This document shows, in pieces, positions 59,966 through 64,000 of a DNA stretch of 64,000 nucleotides (within the stretch, counting starts at the first letter, position 1; each line of letters begins with the position of its first letter). A model generated the notes under the pieces. It was given only the letters and a program-made list of their open reading frames with translations, was not told the origin of the DNA and made no database searches. The stretch comes from Sphingopyxis sp. JAI128. Lineage in GTDB: Bacteria; Pseudomonadota; Alphaproteobacteria; Sphingomonadales; Sphingomonadaceae. The stretch covers positions 1 through 64,000 of the forward strand of contig NZ_JACHDA010000001.1 in NCBI RefSeq assembly GCF_014207235.1. Direction: 5' to 3'. The translations under genes were made by a program, and so were the position numbers.

Positions 59966-61363
59966 TTGGCCGACACCAATTACGATCTCATCGTCCTCGG
60001 CTCGGGACCTGGCGGCTATGTCGCGGCGATCCGCGCGGCTCAATTGGGCCTGAAAACCGCGATCGTCGAGCGCGAGAATTTGGGCGGCATCTGCCTCAAC
60101 TGGGGCTGCATCCCGACCAAGGCGCTGCTGCGCTCGGCCGAAATCTATCATTATATGCAGCACGCAGGCGATTACGGCCTGATCGCGCAGCAGATCAGCG
60201 CCGATATCGACGCGGTGGTGAAGCGCAGCCGCGGCGTCGCGAAACAGCTCAGCCAGGGCGTCGCCTTCCTGATGAAGAAGCACAAGATCACCGTCCATAT
60301 GGGCGAGGGCAAGCTCACCGCCCCCGGCAAAATGGAGGTCAAGGGCGAGAAGGGCAACGAAACCCTCACCGCCAAGAACATCATCGTCGCGACCGGCGCG
60401 CGCGCGCGCGATCTGCCGTTCGCGCCTGCCGACGGTAAGCGCATCTGGACCTATCGCCACGCGCTCGTCCCGCCCGAAATGCCGAAGAAGCTGCTCGTCA
60501 TCGGATCGGGCGCGATCGGGATCGAATTTGCCAGCTTCTACAGCGACATGGGCGCCGACGTCACCGTGGTCGAAATGCTCGACCGCCTCGTACCGGTCGA
60601 GGATGCCGATGTGTCGGCCTTCCTCGAAAAGCAGCTCAAGAAGCAGGGTATGACGATCTTCACCGGCGCCGGCGTCGAGGAACTGAAGGCCACGGCGAGC
60701 GGCGTCACCGCCAAGATCAAGACCAAAGACGGCAAGACCGAAACCGCCGAATTCAGCCACGCCATCGTGGCGATCGGCATCGTCCCGAACACCGAGAATA
60801 TCGGACTGGAAGCGCTCGGTGTGAAGACGACCAAGGGCCATATCGATACCGACGCGATGTGCCGCACCAATGTCCCCGGCATCTGGGCGATCGGCGACGT
60901 CACCGCGCCGCCGTGGCTCGCGCACAAGGCGATGCACGAATCGGTGATCTCGGTCGAGGCGATCGCGGGCAATCACCCGCACGCGATGGACCCGCGCAAC
61001 ATTCCGGGCTGCACCTATTGCCGCCCGCAGATCGCCAGCGTCGGCCTGACCGAGGCAAAGGCGAAGGAACTCGGTTACGAGGTCAAGGCCGGCACCTTCC
61101 CCTTCATCGGCAACGGCAAGGCGATTGCGCTGGGCGAATCCGAAGGCTTCACCAAGACCGTCTTCGACGCCAAGACCGGCGAACTCTTGGGCGCGCACAT
61201 GATCGGCGCCGAAGTCACCGAGTTGATCCAGGGCTATACGATCGGCAAGACCGCCGAACTGGTCGAGGATGATTTCATCGGCACCGTCTTCCCGCATCCG
61301 ACGCTGAGCGAAACGATGCACGAAGGCGTGCTGGCGGCCTTCGGGCGACCCTTGCATATTTGA
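59966..61363 (+). CDS. lpd: Dihydrolipoyl dehydrogenase (E3)
   Basis: A 465-residue flavoprotein. FAD site LIVLGSGPGGYVAAIRAAQLG, redox disulfide C43-x4-C48 in GICLNWGCIPTKAL, NAD site LVIGSGAIGIEFASFYSDMG and the C-terminal HPTLSE. It reoxidises lipoamide. The best start is TTG at 59966, with GGAAAGGA upstream; the frame also runs back to 59945 through the ribosome-site sequence. The CLNWGC form is typical of alphaproteobacterial E3. Confidence 0.94.
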   Translation: MADTNYDLIVLGSGPGGYVAAIRAAQLGLKTAIVERENLGGICLNWGCIPTKALLRSAEIYHYMQHAGDYGLIAQQISADIDAVVKRSRGVAKQLSQGVAFLMKKHKITVHMGEGKLTAPGKMEVKGEKGNETLTAKNIIVATGARARDLPFAPADGKRIWTYRHALVPPEMPKKLLVIGSGAIGIEFASFYSDMGADVTVVEMLDRLVPVEDADVSAFLEKQLKKQGMTIFTGAGVEELKATASGVTAKIKTKDGKTETAEFSHAIVAIGIVPNTENIGLEALGVKTTKGHIDTDAMCRTNVPGIWAIGDVTAPPWLAHKAMHESVISVEAIAGNHPHAMDPRNIPGCTYCRPQIASVGLTEAKAKELGYEVKAGTFPFIGNGKAIALGESEGFTKTVFDAKTGELLGAHMIGAEVTELIQGYTIGKTAELVEDDFIGTVFPHPTLSETMHEGVLAAFGRPLHI

Positions 61364-61370
61364 CGATCTG

Positions 61371-61490
61371 ATCCTCCCTGTCGCGAAGCGATGGGGAGGG
61401 GGACCGCTCGCCGCAGGCGAGTGGTGGAGGGCCCCGTCCGTCGGCCCCTGCGGGACCGCCACCTCCCCATGGCTGCGCCACAGGGAGGAT
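61371..61490. repeat. Large inverted repeat between lpd and the PAP2 gene
   Basis: Outer arms 61371-61399 and 61462-61490 are inverted copies matching at 26 of 29 bases. Inside lies a CGCTCGCC-GCA-GGCGAGTG hairpin at 61406-61423. The right arm contains GGGAGG, which serves as the ribosome site for the TTG at 61494. Sequence differs from the element at 33171, but layout and location are alike. Confidence 0.85.
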
Positions 61491-61493
61491 ATT

Positions 61494-62120
61494 TTGCAAC
61501 GAAGCTCCCATTCGCGCCTGCTCATTGGGGCCGCCGCGCTTCTTCTCGCCACGATCCTGCTCGGCTTCGCAGTCGGGGCGGGTTGGACCGAGACCGCCGA
61601 CTGGCAAATCTCGCACAGCCTCGCGATTCGCGTCGACGAAAGCAGCCCTGCCTTCATCGCCTTCATGCAAGCCATAAGCTGGATCGGCGGGGGCGTCCCG
61701 CGTTGGTTCATCGTCATCCTGCTCTGCGGACTCGTCTGGCGATGGTGCGGCCCACGCTGCGCTGTCGCGCTCGGCGGGGCGTCGCTGCTCTCGAACCTCG
61801 CGTCGACCCTGCTCAAGCTCGGCTTTGGCCGCGCGCGCCCCGATCTGATCGATCATCTCGACCATCAAACCAGCTTTTCCTACCCCAGCGGTCACGCGAC
61901 CAGCGCCGCCGCCGTCTATCTGCTCCTCGCCTGGCTTGCGCCGCCGCGTTGGCGACCCGCGGCATGGGCGCTCGCCGCCGCGATGATCATTCTCACGGGA
62001 TTTTCGCGCATCATGCTCGGCGTCCATTGGGCAAGCGATATCGTCGGCGGCACGATGCTCGGCACCGTCTTTGCGCTGTCTGGCGCATGGTGGGTCGTAA
62101 AGCGCCGGACACCCGCCTGA
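61494..62120 (+). CDS. PAP2-family membrane phosphatase
   Basis: A 208-residue membrane protein with about five helices. Phosphatase signatures: LKLGFGRARPDL, YPSGHATS, and SRIMLGVHWASDIVGG. Members act on lipid phosphates such as phosphatidate or undecaprenyl pyrophosphate. The start is TTG at 61494, with GGGAGG from the preceding repeat. Confidence 0.88.
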   Translation: MQRSSHSRLLIGAAALLLATILLGFAVGAGWTETADWQISHSLAIRVDESSPAFIAFMQAISWIGGGVPRWFIVILLCGLVWRWCGPRCAVALGGASLLSNLASTLLKLGFGRARPDLIDHLDHQTSFSYPSGHATSAAAVYLLLAWLAPPRWRPAAWALAAAMIILTGFSRIMLGVHWASDIVGGTMLGTVFALSGAWWVVKRRTPA

Positions 62121-62194
62121 CGCATTTTCCGCTGTCCTATTTTGCGGCGGTTTGCCATCACCATATCCGGGCACCAACAACAGGCGGATCAAAC

Positions 62195-63529
62195 ATGCAA
62201 TCGCGAGTGAAGTTCGGCAGTTTTCTGCGAGGAATCCTTTTCGGCTCGACGGCGTTTCTGGCTGGCTCGATTGCCCCTGCGATGGCGCAGGAAGCGACCG
62301 GCCAGACGGTGATCACCGCCGCGCGCTACATCGATGTGCTCACCGGCAAGACGGTCGAATTTCCGGCGATCTTTGTCGGCGCCGACGGCCGCATCGCGAA
62401 CATCGCCGATGCGCGCACGGTGCGCTGGGGATCGAACGTCAAGCATATCGATCTGGGCGACAAGACGCTGCTGCCGGGCCTGATCGACATGCACGTCCAT
62501 CTCGACGGCCCCGCCGACATCGGCGGCTATCGCGGGTTGGAGTTCACCGACAGCTTCTGGGGCATGACCGCGGTCAAGAATGCCAACGACATGCTCGGCG
62601 CGGGTTTCACCACCGTGCGCAACGTCGGGTCGAGCGACCGCAATGACATCGGGCTGAAGCAGGCGATCGACGCGGGCTATGCGACCGGGCCGCGCATCGT
62701 GCCCGCAGGCTATGCGCTCGGCGCGACCGGCGGACATTGCGACAGCACTTTCCTGCCGCCCAGCCTCGAAAATAAGGACGGCAAGGAAGAAGGCATCGGC
62801 GATACCCCCGACGAGTTGCGTTACCAGGTCCGCCGCCAGCGCAAATATGGCGCCGAGGTGATCAAGGTGTGCGCGACCGGCGGCGTCTTTTCGCGCAACA
62901 CCGAACCGGGGCAACTCCAGGTGTCCGAAAAGGAACTCGCCGCGATCGCCGACGAGGCGCATCAATGGGGTCTGCGCGTGGCCGCGCACGCGCATGGCGC
63001 CGAGGGGATCCGCGCAGCGATTGCCGCCGGTATCGACACGATCGAGCATGTCAGCCTGGTCGATGATGAGGGCATCCGGATGGCCGTCGTGCGCAAGCAG
63101 CCGGTGTGGTTTTCGATGGATATCTACAACACCGAATATACGCAGGCCGAGGGCGCGAAGAACGGCGTGCTCGAGGATAATCTGCGCAAGGACCGGGAGA
63201 TCGCACAGATCCAGCGCGACAATTTTCGCAAGGCGGTGAAGGCGGGCGTGCGCATGGTGTTCGGCTCCGACGCCGGCGTCATGCCGCACGACGAGGTCGG
63301 CAAGCAGTTCCGCGTCATGGTCGAATATGGGATGACCCCGATGCAGGCGATCCAGGCGGCGACGAAGAATGCCGCCGAAGCGCTGGGACGCGAAAAGGAT
63401 GTCGGGGCCATTGCGGTCGGCCGCTATGCCGACATCGTAGCGGTCGGCGGCGATCCGCTGGCCGACGTGCGCCAGCTCGAAAGCGTCGATGCGGTGGTGA
63501 AGGGCGGGGTGCTCGTTCGGGGCGAATAG
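62195..63529 (+). CDS. Exported amidohydrolase (imidazolonepropionase-like group)
   Basis: A 444-residue metal-dependent hydrolase with a signal peptide ending APAMAQ. Metal motif H100-x-H102 in GLIDMHVHLDGP, a probable carbamylated lysine in EVIKVCATGG, then AAHAHGAEGIRAAI, IEHVS and SDAG. Relatives include Xaa-Pro/Xaa-Arg dipeptidases and carboxypeptidases; the substrate is unknown. ATG at 62195; upstream ribosome site is weak. Confidence 0.87.
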   Translation: MQSRVKFGSFLRGILFGSTAFLAGSIAPAMAQEATGQTVITAARYIDVLTGKTVEFPAIFVGADGRIANIADARTVRWGSNVKHIDLGDKTLLPGLIDMHVHLDGPADIGGYRGLEFTDSFWGMTAVKNANDMLGAGFTTVRNVGSSDRNDIGLKQAIDAGYATGPRIVPAGYALGATGGHCDSTFLPPSLENKDGKEEGIGDTPDELRYQVRRQRKYGAEVIKVCATGGVFSRNTEPGQLQVSEKELAAIADEAHQWGLRVAAHAHGAEGIRAAIAAGIDTIEHVSLVDDEGIRMAVVRKQPVWFSMDIYNTEYTQAEGAKNGVLEDNLRKDREIAQIQRDNFRKAVKAGVRMVFGSDAGVMPHDEVGKQFRVMVEYGMTPMQAIQAATKNAAEALGREKDVGAIAVGRYADIVAVGGDPLADVRQLESVDAVVKGGVLVRGE

Positions 63530-63533
63530 GCCC

Positions 63534-64000
63534 TTACACCACCAAGCGGTCCACCAGCGCCTCGCGCTTTTCGGGGGTGAAGTTCAGCACCGCTTCGGCA
63601 TAGCCTGGAATGTCACCATGGTCGCGGCGCACGGTGGCGAGCGCGGCGTCAAGATAGGCAGGGTTCACCGACATCAGCGCGCGGATCGCATCGTCGTGGA
63701 TTTCGGCGCCGTAACGCGAGCGGATATGCGCCGCGCCCTGCGCGATCCGCTCCTCGATCTTGCCCGCGGTGTTGGTCAGCAGATAGTCGTGCATCAGGTC
63801 GTCCTCATGCACGCCGAGCAGCCGGTGGACGATCGCGACGGCAAAGCCGGTGCGGTCCTTGCCCGCGACGCAATGGACGAGGCTGGGCGCGTCATATTCG
63901 GCGAGCGCAGCGAGATAGAGCCGCAGCGTTGCGACGAGCGCAGGGCGATAGGGCATGCCCGCATAGGTATCGATCATCCGGTCGCGCGCCGTCGCGACGT
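63534..64000 (-). CDS. Tyrosine-phosphatase family protein, N-terminus outside the window
   Basis: The C-terminal 155 residues of a tyrosine-phosphatase-like protein (Y_phosphatase3 type). The P-loop is HCVAGKDRTGFA (C-x5-R), with a helical C-terminal part. The frame is open through the window edge (VATARDR precedes the first visible Met), so the start is beyond base 64000. Convergent with the amidohydrolase, four bases apart. Confidence 0.82.
   Translation of the reverse strand, partial: VATARDRMIDTYAGMPYRPALVATLRLYLAALAEYDAPSLVHCVAGKDRTGFAVAIVHRLLGVHEDDLMHDYLLTNTAGKIEERIAQGAAHIRSRYGAEIHDDAIRALMSVNPAYLDAALATVRRDHGDIPGYAEAVLNFTPEKREALVDRLVV

Noticed and set aside
59486..61816. 776-codon minus-strand frame across lpd
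   Set aside because: Covers lpd, the repeat and pdhC end in antisense with no recognisable domain.

Overview
The window is GC-rich, densely coding DNA from an alphaproteobacterium. A sphingomonad of the Sphingopyxis/Sphingomonas type fits best. The supporting signs are ALA-synthase-type hemA (C4 haem route), a PhaR regulator, a TonB-dependent receptor carrying an IVVTGSR-like motif, an archaeal/eukaryal-type prolyl-tRNA synthetase, and short palindromic intergenic repeats. Genus assignment is inference. No rRNA, tRNA, CRISPR array or prophage was recognised.

Layout. 1-468: the end of an IS5-family element (IS427-like) whose transposase is split by an A6G5 slippery run. 589-2582: a frameshifted S9 peptidase. 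2833-4712: a btaA-btaB pair for betaine lipid, followed by a GNAT acetyltransferase, a cytochrome b561-YceI fusion, a nitroreductase overlapping hemA, and murI. 9691-15964: plsY-dprA, a VWA-domain protein and topA. 16030-23155: a secreted lipase-like hydrolase, a membrane protein, the overlapping lepB-rnc-era cluster, pgi and gor. 23229-24246: a frameshifted NAD-dependent epimerase/reductase.

24243-35296 is the best-defined functional unit. A PrpR/RamB-type short-chain acyl-CoA regulator is divergent from pccB, and three to four TTTGCAA boxes sit between them. They are followed by a small exported protein, methylmalonyl-CoA epimerase, a GST, methylmalonyl-CoA mutase, O-acetylhomoserine sulfhydrylase, biotin synthase and pccA. 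Together these encode propionyl-CoA to succinyl-CoA conversion, with the biotin supply built in. A large inverted repeat lies just ahead of pccA and supplies its Shine-Dalgarno sequence.

36113-43927 is the least explained stretch. A 1484-residue protein has three tandem lectin-like repeats and a large cysteine-containing C-terminal region that I do not recognise. After a terminator come an ArnE/F-like small membrane protein, an ArnT-like GT-C glycosyltransferase, and a HAD-UbiA fusion resembling decaprenyl-phosphate phosphoribosyltransferase. These three look like a polyprenyl-phosphate pentose module for surface glycosylation.

44163-64000: a cyclase-family hydrolase, an MHS-type MFS transporter, alr, a bidirectional terminator, a large TonB-dependent receptor, phaR, proS, a DUF805 protein, rnr, an MmyB-like regulator facing a small membrane protein, a universal stress protein, pdhC / small membrane protein / lpd, another inverted repeat, a PAP2 phosphatase, an exported amidohydrolase, and a tyrosine phosphatase cut by the window edge. 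Many long antisense ORFs occur here as a by-product of high GC and were left out.
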